From Ignavibacteriota bacterium (GTDB lineage: Bacteria; Bacteroidota; Ignavibacteria; UBA10030): a DNA stretch of 44,685 nucleotides. The stretch's first letter is position 1. Each line of letters opens with the position of its first letter. Made by a program: the position numbers and the translations under genes. The DNA is taken from assembly GCA_003170475.1 (NCBI GenBank), contig PMZI01000032.1, forward strand, positions 33,652 through 78,336. Direction: 5' to 3'. Under the pieces are notes generated by a model. It had not been told where the DNA came from. It did not search any database and worked only from the letters and a program-made list of their open reading frames with translations. Below are positions 1 to 9,594 of this stretch, piece by piece.

Positions 1-909
1 ACGAAGACCGCGACGGGAGCGGTCATAGAACAGTTTGATTTCGGAGGCAACAAGATAGGGGAGAGCTGCCAACTTTCTGTTGACGGTCAGTTCCTTAACT
101 ACTGGGAAGCTGCGGTGGCTGTCGGGTTGAACGGCGAGACCTATGACGACCAACGGACGCGGGGAGGCCCGCTCATGCGGCAGTGGAGCAGCCAGAGCAT
201 GGTTCTTACCCTCTGGAGTGATACAAGAAAGCCGTTTTACGGGACGTTGAACACAACGGTGGGCAAAGGTCGATCAGGTTCCTGGACGTTCAACCCCGGT
301 CTCAGCATAAACTGGAAGGCCACGCGAACTCTGAACGCGAGCATCAACCTCGATTTCTCGAGGGTCCATTCAGAGGCACAATATATTGTGGCCATCAGTG
401 ATCCTCTGGCGACGGCAACCTATGGCTCTCGCTATGTCTTTGGCGCCCTCGATCAAAGACAACTTTCGACGACGTTCCGCCTGAACTGGACGTTTACACC
501 GAAGCTGAGTCTCCAGTTCTACGTCCAACCCCTTCTCTCTACGGGTGCATACGCCGGCATCAAGGAATTGGCCCGGCCGGGTACATTCTTGTTCAACAGG
601 TATGATGAGGGACCATCGAAAGTTTCCATCGCGGGAGACAACTTCACCGTCGACCCGGATGGACCGCTTGGACCAGCCGCACCGTTCAATTTCTCAAATC
701 CGGACTTCAACTACAAATCCATTCGAGCGAATGCGGTTTTCCGGTGGGAGTACTTGCCCGGGTCGACAATGTACTTCGTCTGGACACACGAAAAAGCAGA
801 CTATGAAAGCCGCGGGGACTTTGCGTTTGGACGGGATGTGAGCAGGCTTGCGCGCGTTGAACCGGACAACGTTTATTCGATCAAGATAACGTACTGGCTG
901 AATCCCTAA
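1..909 (+). CDS. DUF5916 outer-membrane protein, C-terminal part (5' truncated by window edge)
   Basis: The reading frame is open from base 1 and ends at TAA 907-909, so this is the last 302 residues of a longer protein. The segment 'TRGGPLM' (bases about 154-177), followed by alternating aromatic/polar beta-strand sequence, is characteristic of the DUF5916 family, where an N-terminal CBM9-like domain precedes a C-terminal outer-membrane beta-barrel. Only the barrel part is present. Strand-like runs such as 'STTFRLNWTFTPKLSLQFYV' and the final 'VYSIKITYWLNP' agree with a barrel ending at the C-terminus. The family's biochemical role is unknown. The next gene converges on it with 54 bases between, where I see no terminator hairpin. 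Internal start codons in this stretch (for example GTG 115) are not credible starts. Confidence 0.8.
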   Translation, partial: TKTATGAVIEQFDFGGNKIGESCQLSVDGQFLNYWEAAVAVGLNGETYDDQRTRGGPLMRQWSSQSMVLTLWSDTRKPFYGTLNTTVGKGRSGSWTFNPGLSINWKATRTLNASINLDFSRVHSEAQYIVAISDPLATATYGSRYVFGALDQRQLSTTFRLNWTFTPKLSLQFYVQPLLSTGAYAGIKELARPGTFLFNRYDEGPSKVSIAGDNFTVDPDGPLGPAAPFNFSNPDFNYKSIRANAVFRWEYLPGSTMYFVWTHEKADYESRGDFAFGRDVSRLARVEPDNVYSIKITYWLNP

Positions 910-963
910 GCACTCACCGCTCTGCAACAACAACAACCAAGCCCAGAAGATGAAGCCACCACG

Positions 964-3780
964 CTACCGTGTGGCTCCCGACCCGCGCTGCTTGCGCGCA
1001 AGGATGGTGGCAAAGTCCGGATCTCGCCACACAGACATCATATCGGGGTCCAGAACCTGAGGAAAACTGTATTCGATCCCAAGGGCCTTGGCGAGTTCAT
1101 TCAGCGCCTTGGCGTGGTCATTCTGGACGGCATGCACTCGTGCCTTCCAGTAATGCACGCGGGCTGAAGTTGAATCAAATGTGAAAACCTGCAGCATACC
1201 ACGAACAGCAAGTTCAGGGTGTTTTCCTCTGCGCGCTTGCAAAAGTGCATAGTACGCAAGAGTTGTGTAATCCCGCGGATTCTCCGAGAGGACGCGGTCA
1301 GCGAGCAGAAGACCCTGATTGAGCGGATCGAGGGATTCGAGCTTTCCTCGTAATTGATACGCGCGTCCCATCCAATAGCACAGCACAACCTTCGTTCGGA
1401 TATCCGCACGATCCATCATCTGCTGACAGTATTGAACGATCTTGTCATCCTGATCGAGGCCCGTCCACGCACGAAATTTATAATTGACCGTCAAGAGTGA
1501 ATCGGGGGCATGAAGTGCCGTGGCCTCTTCAAAAAGTCTCTCTGACTCCTCGTACTGTTCCTTGAAGAGGTGGACAATCCCTTTTACCACGTAGGACTCG
1601 TAATTTCTGGGATCGCCCTTCATTGCAGCAGTTGCGTGTTCGAGCCCTTCGTCGCTGTTCCCTTGTATCAGTGACAAAAGAGCCAGTTGACGCAATCCCT
1701 CCGAGCTACCGGGCTCTATGGCAAGACTCGCATTAATTTCTTCATGAGCTTTGTCAAACTGCTGTCCATATCGATACGACTCACCGAGTACAAGATGTGC
1801 CAATGCGCTTTTCGGGTCTTCTTTGACGGCCTGAAGGGCCAAAGTCGCGGCGGACGTCAGAATACTCTTATCCTGCTCCCCTTGCAGTTTGAATTGTTCG
1901 AGCAGTGCATCGGCAAGCTCAGACCTTGCTGATGTCATGGTGGAGTCTTTTCGTAACGCGTCATTGAAAAAGGCGGAACCTTGGCGCACTGCATCCAGCG
2001 TCGGGACTGTCAAGGAACTCAGTCCCTGTAGATATGCGACGAATGCCTCTGGATTTGAAGTCTTTCGTCCTGAGCTCTGCTCGGGAACGTCTATCCCCAT
2101 CGATTTGAATATCTCGGAGTTTGTTTGCGCTGCCAGCCGGCCAATGTCCAGAAGACTCCCCTGTGCAGTCGATTGCCACAATGTTTTGCCCTCGGTGACC
2201 TCGATGAGTTGGGCCTTCAAGACGACCGTCGTTCCGCTCAGGGAAACTGAGCCGCGAACGATGTGGCTTATGCCGTATTTCGCAGCGATCTCGCGGGGAT
2301 TTGTCCCTTCTGCGGCGAGCACTTTCGCGCTTATGGGGGAAATAGCAATCATGTCGGGAACGTGTGAAACGTACCTCGCGACGATGATCGAGAGTGCCTC
2401 TCCAACATAGCTATCCTCCGCACGTTCTGTTGTGAACGGGAGGACGGCAATCGAGGATGGCGGTTTAAGATGACTTCGTGTGAGCAGAACGAGGGAGATA
2501 ATCGCTATGAGGACAATTGCTCCCAGGCCGATGCCCATGTAGAGCTTCGTCTTGTGCGGTTCTGGCTGATGATCGGTGTACGGGTAAGCATCTTCAAGGG
2601 CTGAATCAGAAAGGCCATCCACACCGGGTGCATCGGGCTGCTGATTCATGAGCTCTTCCCGCACGCGATCGGCCTCTGCCATCGCTTCGAGCCTCATGAG
2701 TTCAAGACGGGCTTCTTCAGCGGAGATGATCTGCTCTTCGAGCTCCTTTGCAGGTTGGTTGTTCGGGTCGATGTCGTACACTTCCTGGAGTGCATTCAGG
2801 GCTTCCGGGTACTGATCGTACTCGACGTATTGAAGTGCGTGATCGATATGCTGCTGGATCCGCTGCTGACGTTCTTCTTCCTTCCGTTTCTTTTCTTCTT
2901 TCACTCGATTGCGACGGTTTTCCTCTTCAAACCGCGCGCGCCGTTCTTCGATTTGAAGAACAAGCATTTGAGCTTCGTAATGCATCTGCACAATTTTGAA
3001 AATCTCTTTGATCTCCTCTTCCGCCTTGTCCATGTCGCCGGACTGGAAATACTCCTCGGCTTTTGAAAATCGCGCGTCTGCCCGGGCTTGTTTCTCAGCA
3101 TCCTCGCGCTGACGGTCTTCATCCACTTTTCGTTTTGCTGCCTCGACCCGATCGGCCTCTTCTTCTTCCTGCGACGAGAGAAGCTCTGCGCGCCCCCGTG
3201 ATTGAACAAGCCTGGCAGTTTCGGACGGCTCGGAGAATTCCGGGATGGAATCGATGAGAAGCTCGAATACTTCAACCGGCTCGGCGATATTCTTCAGCTC
3301 GATCGAACCGATGCTGAAGGCGCGGATCGGCATCTTATTCTTCACCTGATTGTAGATATCGGCAGAGACGCAGATGCGGGTAGGTTCGGTGATGGACTCG
3401 ATGCGGGCGGCGATATTCACGCCGTCGCCGTAGATGTCGTTTCCGACCGTAATGACATCGCCAAGGTGGATACCGACGCGAATCTGAATCCTGTCAAACT
3501 CCGATTTGCCCTGGTTGTAATTCCAGAATTGCTCCTGTGCTTCGATCGCGCAATGCACGGCATTGACCGCGCTGGAGAAATCCACCATAAAGGAATCGCC
3601 GAGCGATTTGATAATCGTCCCGCCGTATTTCACTACGACATCCCGGACCAGGCCGTCGTGGACTTTCAGGAGCTCCATGGCGGCAATTTCATTCTCGCTC
3701 ATCTTCTTGGAGAAGTCCCTGACGTCGGTAAACATGATCGCCGCAAGTTTGCGGGTACCACCATCTGGATTCGAAGCCAT
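964..3780 (-). CDS. Class III adenylate/guanylate cyclase with coiled coil, TM helix, TolB-like domain and TPR repeats
   Basis: 938 residues. The N-terminal class III cyclase domain (about 8-180) has the full catalytic set: metal-binding D19 ('MFTDVRDFS') and D62 ('KSLGDSF'), base-recognition K58 and D115, and transition-state N122 and R126 ('VNIAAR'). The Lys/Asp pair favours ATP, so cAMP is the likely product. A long charged coiled coil with TPR-like helices follows (about 195-390), then one membrane helix (about 413-434), then a periplasmic 'SIAVLPF' FlgO/TolB-N-like domain (about 442-560) and a TPR array to the C-terminus. The cyclase is thus cytoplasmic and the TPR part outside the inner membrane, which suggests that an envelope signal controls nucleotide synthesis. 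The ATG at 3780 starts the domain at its usual distance, but I see no good Shine-Dalgarno. It is transcribed toward the DUF5916 gene. Family assignment is secure; the signal is unknown. Confidence 0.92.
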   Translation of the reverse strand: MASNPDGGTRKLAAIMFTDVRDFSKKMSENEIAAMELLKVHDGLVRDVVVKYGGTIIKSLGDSFMVDFSSAVNAVHCAIEAQEQFWNYNQGKSEFDRIQIRVGIHLGDVITVGNDIYGDGVNIAARIESITEPTRICVSADIYNQVKNKMPIRAFSIGSIELKNIAEPVEVFELLIDSIPEFSEPSETARLVQSRGRAELLSSQEEEEADRVEAAKRKVDEDRQREDAEKQARADARFSKAEEYFQSGDMDKAEEEIKEIFKIVQMHYEAQMLVLQIEERRARFEEENRRNRVKEEKKRKEEERQQRIQQHIDHALQYVEYDQYPEALNALQEVYDIDPNNQPAKELEEQIISAEEARLELMRLEAMAEADRVREELMNQQPDAPGVDGLSDSALEDAYPYTDHQPEPHKTKLYMGIGLGAIVLIAIISLVLLTRSHLKPPSSIAVLPFTTERAEDSYVGEALSIIVARYVSHVPDMIAISPISAKVLAAEGTNPREIAAKYGISHIVRGSVSLSGTTVVLKAQLIEVTEGKTLWQSTAQGSLLDIGRLAAQTNSEIFKSMGIDVPEQSSGRKTSNPEAFVAYLQGLSSLTVPTLDAVRQGSAFFNDALRKDSTMTSARSELADALLEQFKLQGEQDKSILTSAATLALQAVKEDPKSALAHLVLGESYRYGQQFDKAHEEINASLAIEPGSSEGLRQLALLSLIQGNSDEGLEHATAAMKGDPRNYESYVVKGIVHLFKEQYEESERLFEEATALHAPDSLLTVNYKFRAWTGLDQDDKIVQYCQQMMDRADIRTKVVLCYWMGRAYQLRGKLESLDPLNQGLLLADRVLSENPRDYTTLAYYALLQARRGKHPELAVRGMLQVFTFDSTSARVHYWKARVHAVQNDHAKALNELAKALGIEYSFPQVLDPDMMSVWRDPDFATILARKQRGSGATR

Positions 3781-4022
3781 GGTCGATGCGATGTGGTATT
3801 AACGGTTGAGCATAGTTAGAGGGGGGAACAAAACCCTAACGGCAGGTAGCCGCAGAGATCCCTGACAGTGTTGATCATCCCCTCAGACGGACGGGACAAG
3901 AACTCCGTCGTGCTGTGCAACCAAGATATTCACTCCTGAGCGGAATGTCAACACGGAGCTATTTCCTGCCCGCATCAGGAGAATAACAGGGGGAAGAGAA
4001 CGATGAAGTGAAAGACCTCCCG

Positions 4023-6152
4023 TCAGCGGGGTATATAGTAACGGGTTACGTACTCGGCCACCATCCGGTCTGTGTTATAGATGGGGACGAGGAATCGCAT
4101 AGCATTGCGAATGCGCTTTATCCATTCCACGGGTATTCCATGGTCGTTGCGATGATAGAATTCGGGAATCACGTGCTCGGTCAGCGCCTGATAGAGGTTT
4201 GTTGAATCCTTCTCGTCCTGTATCTCGAGATCGGTTTCGGAGGAATCTTCTCCGATGGCCCATCCATTGCTGCCGTTGTATCCTTCGCGCCACCAACCGT
4301 CCATAATGCTGAGATTCAGCCCGCCATGGATAACGATTTTCTGACCACTGGTGCCGCTCGCTTCTAAAGGACGGCGGGGAGTATTCAGCCAGACGTCCGC
4401 CCCCGAGACAAGATGCCTTGCGACATTCATGTCGTAGTTTTCAATGATGACGACTCTACCCGCCAATTGAGGATGGCGTGAAATCTCGACGATTCGTTGC
4501 ATGAATCGCTTCCCGTCAGTGTCCCTCGGATGGGCCTTTCCGGCAAAAACGAACTGCATCGGATGATTGGGATGGTTCACAAGCTCAATGATACGGTCGA
4601 GGTCGCGAAAGATGAGTGGGGCCCGCTTGTACGTAGCAAACCGACGCGCAAAACAGATTGTCAGAGCGTCCGGCGAGAGAGCCTGATCGACAGAGACCGT
4701 GTGATCGGCGTCCGAACGCAGGAGCTGGTTGCGAAGCCGTTGGCGGACGAATTCGACGAGATCACGGCGAAGGATGGTGCGAAGTGCCCAGAGTTCTTCA
4801 TCCGTGGCGAGATCACCGTTTTCCAGTTTGCTCCAGTACTGAGCGTCCATCAACTTGGCGGTCCAGTCAACACCGAGCCGTTTGTTCCAAAACTCGTGTG
4901 CCTTCGCAGTAGCCCAGCTGGGAGTATGGATTCCATTGGTGATGGAGCCGATGGGCACCTCGTCCACATTTCGGTTTGGGTAGAGCTCCTTCCACATTTC
5001 GCGGCTCACCTCACCGTGCAACTGACTTACACCGTTGGCAGAGCGCGACATCTTGAGAGCGAGCACGGTCATCGTGAACAATTCCTGGTGGTCGTCCGTG
5101 TTGATCCTGCCGAAGGACATGAGCTGACTATGGGTGAGCCCCGTATCGCTCCAAAAGCGACCGAGGGTATGCTCGAGAAGTTCTGAACTAAAGCGATCGT
5201 GTCCAGCGGGGACCGGAGTGTGTGTTGTGAACATGCATCGGGCATTGACGACAGTTTGAGCTTCCTGGAAATCCTTCCCCTGCTTGATCTGCTCACGAAG
5301 GAGCTCAAGCGTCAGAAAGGCCGAGTGCCCTTCATTCATGTGAAAAACGGAAGGCTCAATGTGCAACGATCGGAGAAGACGCGCTCCCCCAACGCCGAGG
5401 ACGATCTCCTGCCCGATTCTCGTATCGACATCCCCGCCATAAACATGAGCGGTGAGGCTTTGAAAATGCTGATCGTTCTCAGGGAGATTGGTGTCGAGGA
5501 GGTAGATGACGGCTCTGCCGACGAGCAGGCGCCAGGTCTGGAAATAGACCGCACTGTGTCCAATCTCAACAGAGTTGAGCAGTCTTCCGCCGGCCTCCTC
5601 GGTTACAAGTTCAAGGGGAAGTCGGAGCGGGTCGTAACGAGGATAGGACTCTTGTTGCCAGCCGTCTGAGCCGATGTGTTGCTGAAAATAGCCGTTTCGA
5701 TAGAGAAGACTGATTCCAATGAAGGGGATGCCAAGATCGCTGGCTGACTTTGTGTGATCGCCCGAAAGAACACCGAGACCGCCTGAATAGATAGGAAGCG
5801 ATTCATGAAGTCCAAACTCAGCACTGAAGTACGCCACGGGGCCAGAAAATTTCGTCGCCAGGCGTGAGGCCCACATGTCTTTGGATTCCATGTAGGACTC
5901 GAAGTCGACGAGGACACTTTGCACCTTCTTCAGAAAATCTGAATCGTGGAGTCGGGCGGCGAGCTCGATGTGGGAGACATCATGCAGCACCTCAACCGCG
6001 CTGTGGTTCGACCGCTCCCAGGTCAGGGGGGAAAGCTCCCGGAAGATTTCTTGCCCTTGGGGATTCCATGTCCACCAGAGATTACGCGCCAGGTTGTGTA
6101 GTCGCTCGGGAACGGATCGATGGTCACTCTTGCTCAAAGCGTCTTCTTCCAT
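4023..6152 (-). CDS. glgP: Alpha-glucan (glycogen/maltodextrin) phosphorylase, GT35
   Basis: 709 residues. It performs phosphorolysis of alpha-1,4-glucans to glucose 1-phosphate in the cytoplasm. The N-terminus (about 10-120, 'LARNLWWTWNP') is the DUF3417 domain that marks the bacterial short-type 'alpha-glucan family phosphorylase'. The GT35 core follows, with 'AYFSAEFGLHES', 'GGLGVLSGDH', 'HMNEGHSAF' and the PLP site 'EASGTSGQK', where K605 should form the Schiff base; 'GWWREGYNGSNGW' follows it. The protein is shorter than the roughly 840-residue Thermotoga-type enzymes and stops soon after the catalytic C-lobe, with no sign of frameshift. It lies 130 bases downstream of copA on the same strand. 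That spacer holds no clear terminator, so read-through from copA is possible, but the functions are unrelated. The start is ATG without a clear Shine-Dalgarno. Confidence 0.93.
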   Translation of the reverse strand: MEEDALSKSDHRSVPERLHNLARNLWWTWNPQGQEIFRELSPLTWERSNHSAVEVLHDVSHIELAARLHDSDFLKKVQSVLVDFESYMESKDMWASRLATKFSGPVAYFSAEFGLHESLPIYSGGLGVLSGDHTKSASDLGIPFIGISLLYRNGYFQQHIGSDGWQQESYPRYDPLRLPLELVTEEAGGRLLNSVEIGHSAVYFQTWRLLVGRAVIYLLDTNLPENDQHFQSLTAHVYGGDVDTRIGQEIVLGVGGARLLRSLHIEPSVFHMNEGHSAFLTLELLREQIKQGKDFQEAQTVVNARCMFTTHTPVPAGHDRFSSELLEHTLGRFWSDTGLTHSQLMSFGRINTDDHQELFTMTVLALKMSRSANGVSQLHGEVSREMWKELYPNRNVDEVPIGSITNGIHTPSWATAKAHEFWNKRLGVDWTAKLMDAQYWSKLENGDLATDEELWALRTILRRDLVEFVRQRLRNQLLRSDADHTVSVDQALSPDALTICFARRFATYKRAPLIFRDLDRIIELVNHPNHPMQFVFAGKAHPRDTDGKRFMQRIVEISRHPQLAGRVVIIENYDMNVARHLVSGADVWLNTPRRPLEASGTSGQKIVIHGGLNLSIMDGWWREGYNGSNGWAIGEDSSETDLEIQDEKDSTNLYQALTEHVIPEFYHRNDHGIPVEWIKRIRNAMRFLVPIYNTDRMVAEYVTRYYIPR

Positions 6153-6282
6153 TATAGATGAATGGATAATTCACGAATTTCTAAAAATGCAAAAAAATGC
6201 GCGCAATTACCAGTGAAATTGGCACGAAACCTCGACTCGAAGGAGAGACTCGATCGAAAATGTTGATGTTGGAGAGCGGAAG

Positions 6283-8535
6283 TTACGACGAGGACTTGAA
6301 GCGGCGCAATCTCAATGAGTTTGAGACGACGCTGACGGAACTCATTGCCATCGCGCCAGCGGCAAACATCGGATTCAGAAGTCCGAACGCTGCCATCGGA
6401 ATGCCGATGATGTTGTAGACGAAAGCCCAAAAAAGATTCTGCTTGATAGTACGGATAGTTCGTTCGGAGAGTCTGATTGCCTCGACGACACCGGAGAGAT
6501 CGCTCTGCATCAGGGTGATATCTGCAGTTTCCATTGCAACATCCGTTCCGGAGGCCATGGCGATGCTGACGTCGGCTTGTGCGAGAGCCGGTGCGTCGTT
6601 GACACCATCACCAACCATGGCAACGCGTTCGCCTTTTGCCTGGAGATTTTTGATCTGTTGTGCCTTTTCCTGAGGCAGCACCTCAGATATGAACGAGTCA
6701 ACCCCCACTTGCGCAGCAATAGACTCCGCAGTCTGGGAATTGTCACCAGTGATCATGACAACGCGCAAACCCATCTTCTTGAGCCGACGAACCGCTTCCC
6801 GTGATCCCGGCTTCGTCGTGTCCGCAATTCCAAAGACGCCTGCGAGCGTGCGATTGACGGCCACAAAAACCGGGGTCTTTCCCTGTCTCGATAGATCCAG
6901 ACTGGTTTGTTCCAGGCTTGCGAGGTTCACTCCCAGGCGTTGCATCATCTTCAGATTGCCGATGCTCACCTCATCCCCTTGAACGGAGCCCTCCAATCCT
7001 ACGCCGGGAAATGAATCGAAGTGTGTGACGGATTCCGCTTCGACGCTCAGGCTTCTGGCGTATTCCACGATGGCGCGTCCCAACGGGTGTTCCGATTTGT
7101 TCTCCAAGGAACTTGCCCGCTGTAACAGAATCCGCCGGTCGATTCCGGCCAACGGGAAATAATCGGTGACCGAAGGTTTCCCCTCTGTGATCGTGCCGGT
7201 CTTGTCAAGAATGACGACTTGGATATGTTTTGCTCTCTCGAGACTCTCGGCGTTCTTAATAAGGATGCCCTTGGAAGCCCCCACTCCGGTGCCGACCATG
7301 ATCGCGGTAGGCGTTGCAAGTCCGAGGGCGCAGGGGCAGGCGATGATCAGGACGGCAATGAAATTGATCATCGACGCTGTGAAGGGAAGTTGGCCGATGG
7401 TGAACCAGGCCAGGAATGTCACCACAGCGATGCCTATGACAGTGGGCACGAAGACACTCGCGATCCTATCCGCCAGAGCCTGGATCGGCGCTTTCGATCC
7501 CTGTGCCTCTTCTACCATTCTTACAATGTTGGCGATGACGGTGTCTTTGCCGACGGCCGTCGCCTTGAACTCAATACTCCCATTCTTGTTTAGCGTTCCG
7601 CCGGTGACTTTCTCGCCTGCAGTCTTATCGACGGGCAGGGCTTCCCCCGTCACAAGCGATTCATCGATCGACGTGTCGCCGCTCGTGATGATTCCGTCGA
7701 CCGGTATCTTTTCTCCGGGCCGAACGATAATCGTGTCGTTGACAAGCAACTCGGAGACGGGGATATCAATTTCTCCTCCGTTTCTCCTGACCCTTGCGAT
7801 CTTAGGCTGCAGATCCAACAACTTCCTCATCGCATCGGTCGCTCGCTTCTTGGCTCCGGATTCCAGCACTCTACCCATGAGAATGAGAGTAGTAATAGTA
7901 GCTGCGGAGTCAAAATAGATGCCGTGCGCCGCCGCACTGGGCATCCAATGCGGAAACAAGACCACGATCGAACTGAAGCCGTACGCGGTTCCCGTTCCCA
8001 CGGCAACGAGCGTATTCATGTCGGCGGAGAAATGTCTCGCCAGCTTCCAGGCTGTTGAAAAGAATCGTCTTCCGGGAAGCACGATGACCGCGGTGGTTGC
8101 AAGGAACAGGAGCTTATTCAGATCCTCCATAGAGAGCGGAGACCAGCGCATGAACCAATCCGTCGTGCCGATCATGCTGACGATCATGATGGGGACGGTC
8201 AGGGTCGCACTGAGGAAGAAATCAGCCTTGAGTTTTCGGTAGGCGTTCTCCTGATGTGTGCCCTCGGAGAGAAGTGGATCCCCTCGTTCACGAGTCAGAA
8301 TCTTTGCAGGTTCTTCGGGAAGGAGAAGCCTGTAACCTGCGTTCTCGACGGAGAGGGCAAGCTGGTTAAGGTTCGTGACGTTCTGATCAAATGACATTGT
8401 CACGCGTTCTGAGGCGAGATTGACGATGGCTGAATCGACTCCGTCGACGCGTTGCAGGACTTTTTCAACGCGCGCAACGCAGCTAGCACATGTCATCCCT
8501 TCTACGGGAAGCGTCAATGTTTGAATTGATTTCAC
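6283..8535 (-). CDS. copA: Copper-translocating P1B-type ATPase
   Basis: 750 residues; exports Cu(I) across the inner membrane using ATP. One N-terminal HMA domain carries 'GMTCASC' (C16, C19). The transmembrane metal site is C400-P401-C402 ('IIACPCALG'). The phosphorylation site is D444 in 'DKTGT'; the actuator 'TGEA', the P1B 'SEHPLG' His-Pro, and the hinge '[10 protein letters not shown]' are all present. The last helix has the 'MAMSS' signature of the copper subclass. The start is GTG (8535-8533), placing the HMA domain at the very N-terminus; no better in-frame start exists. It lies 33 bases downstream of the CopZ-like gene, so the two are very probably co-transcribed, and the HMA-AraC gene upstream is the obvious candidate regulator. 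Confidence 0.95.
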   Translation of the reverse strand: MKSIQTLTLPVEGMTCASCVARVEKVLQRVDGVDSAIVNLASERVTMSFDQNVTNLNQLALSVENAGYRLLLPEEPAKILTRERGDPLLSEGTHQENAYRKLKADFFLSATLTVPIMIVSMIGTTDWFMRWSPLSMEDLNKLLFLATTAVIVLPGRRFFSTAWKLARHFSADMNTLVAVGTGTAYGFSSIVVLFPHWMPSAAAHGIYFDSAATITTLILMGRVLESGAKKRATDAMRKLLDLQPKIARVRRNGGEIDIPVSELLVNDTIIVRPGEKIPVDGIITSGDTSIDESLVTGEALPVDKTAGEKVTGGTLNKNGSIEFKATAVGKDTVIANIVRMVEEAQGSKAPIQALADRIASVFVPTVIGIAVVTFLAWFTIGQLPFTASMINFIAVLIIACPCALGLATPTAIMVGTGVGASKGILIKNAESLERAKHIQVVILDKTGTITEGKPSVTDYFPLAGIDRRILLQRASSLENKSEHPLGRAIVEYARSLSVEAESVTHFDSFPGVGLEGSVQGDEVSIGNLKMMQRLGVNLASLEQTSLDLSRQGKTPVFVAVNRTLAGVFGIADTTKPGSREAVRRLKKMGLRVVMITGDNSQTAESIAAQVGVDSFISEVLPQEKAQQIKNLQAKGERVAMVGDGVNDAPALAQADVSIAMASGTDVAMETADITLMQSDLSGVVEAIRLSERTIRTIKQNLFWAFVYNIIGIPMAAFGLLNPMFAAGAMAMSSVSVVSNSLRLRRFKSSS

Positions 8536-8568
8536 GTGGTCATACTTTCTCGAAAGACAGCATCGACG

Positions 8569-8772
8569 CTATGGAACAAGCTTGTAGCCCGCCTCTTCAA
8601 TGGCTTTCGCTATCAGTTCTCTGGTGACGATGGTTTCGTCGAACTCGACGAGAGCTTTGCCGATATCGACACTTTCGGTCTTCAGGCCGCTTACTGTGGC
8701 AAGAGCTTTTCTCACATGCATCACGCAATGGCCGCAGCTCATGCCTTGAATCGTGAGTTCTAGTGTTTTCAT
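8569..8772 (-). CDS. copZ: CopZ-like heavy-metal-associated (HMA) copper chaperone
   Basis: 67 residues, a single HMA domain with the metal site 'GMSCGHC' (C13, C16) and the conserved C-terminal 'AGYKLV'. It should bind Cu(I) in the cytoplasm and hand it to the HMA domain of CopA, whose gene starts 33 bases downstream. The start is supported by a near-perfect Shine-Dalgarno: the minus strand reads AAGGAGGAAAC just before the ATG, one of the few strong ribosome sites in the window. The 140 bases upstream, up to the HMA-AraC gene, should hold its promoter; I could not pick out a convincing metal-responsive operator there. Confidence 0.92.
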   Translation of the reverse strand: MKTLELTIQGMSCGHCVMHVRKALATVSGLKTESVDIGKALVEFDETIVTRELIAKAIEEAGYKLVP

Positions 8773-8912
8773 GTTTCCTCCTTGGGATCAGATGTTTGCA
8801 TTCCCATGACTCAATATAGGACATTGCAACGGAGATGGCGTTATACTTTACGGCGAGAGAATTACATGATTTTCGGCGGAATGGAGCAACAGGGGACAGT
8901 CAAGCAACACCA

Positions 8913-9473
8913 TCAGGACACGTGATCGAGCGGATTCCTCATGTTCTCGGTCATGCGCTTGAAATGGGTGGGTGTCAATCCGGTGATGTGCTTGAATTGA
9001 CTGGAAAGATGTTGAACGCTGCTGTATCCGAGTTCGTAGGCGATTTCACTGAGCGTCAATTCGCCGTACTTGAGGAGCTCCTTTGCACGCTCAACTCTCT
9101 GCAGGATGACGTATTGTTCGATCGTGACATTCTCAACAGAAGAAAACAGGGTGCTGAGGGAGTGGTACTCGATACCCAACTCCTTGCTCAGGTACGCGGA
9201 GTATTTCAGCTTCCGGTCGCCGCGTTCGCGCACGAGTCTGATGATCGCGAGCTTCAGCTCTTCTATGGTTCGCCCCTTTCGATCCTCGATGAGTTCAAAT
9301 CCGTTCTCATCCAGGGTCTTCTTGATCTGATCCATCGGAAGGTTGCGGGAACTGCCGGTAAGTTTGACCTCTCCGAGCGACACGCTTCGGACATCCAGGC
9401 CGATATTCTTCAACTCTTGCGTCACAACACGGATACACCGGTCGCACACCATGTTCTTGACATAGAGTGTCAT
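8913..9473 (-). CDS. AraC-family regulator with N-terminal HMA metal-binding domain (putative copper sensor)
   Basis: 186 residues from the ATG at 9473. Residues 1-65 form an HMA-like fold starting 'MTLYVKNMVCDRC' with both cysteines (C10, C13). Residues about 85-180 are an AraC/XylS DNA-binding domain: 'LSEIAYELGYSSVQHLSSQF' is the second helix-turn-helix and 'GLTPTHFKR' the usual end. Short AraC proteins with this N-terminal domain are common in Bacteroidota. The open frame extends upstream to 9863, but that part overlaps the ackA coding sequence and crosses its terminator, so the start directly before the HMA domain is preferred; a GTG a few codons upstream is an alternative. The location just upstream of copZ and copA, same strand, suggests copper-responsive control of that pair. 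The metal specificity is inferred. Confidence 0.85.
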   Translation of the reverse strand: MTLYVKNMVCDRCIRVVTQELKNIGLDVRSVSLGEVKLTGSSRNLPMDQIKKTLDENGFELIEDRKGRTIEELKLAIIRLVRERGDRKLKYSAYLSKELGIEYHSLSTLFSSVENVTIEQYVILQRVERAKELLKYGELTLSEIAYELGYSSVQHLSSQFKHITGLTPTHFKRMTENMRNPLDHVS

Positions 9474-9533
9474 CGTTGTTTCGTTCTGCGCTGATGTCTT
9501 CTCGGGGGGAGGTGCTTTCACATCCAAGTATAC

Positions 9534-9565
9534 AAAAAAAAAGCACGGAACAAAATTCCGTGCTT
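9534..9565 (-). terminator. Rho-independent terminator of ackA
   Basis: Perfect 10-bp stem AAGCACGGAA / TTCCGTGCTT (9541-9550 with 9556-9565) and a 5-base loop. On the minus strand it is followed by a run of nine T (A-run 9534-9542 on the plus strand). It lies 30 bases after the ackA stop and separates ackA from the HMA-AraC/cop block. Confidence 0.93.
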
Positions 9566-9594
9566 GAACAACATTCCTGCTTGAATTGTCGCTT

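Noticed and set aside
115-909. GTG 115 as start of an independent gene
   Set aside because: The frame is open to base 1 and the upstream residues continue the barrel sequence, so the gene simply starts before the window.
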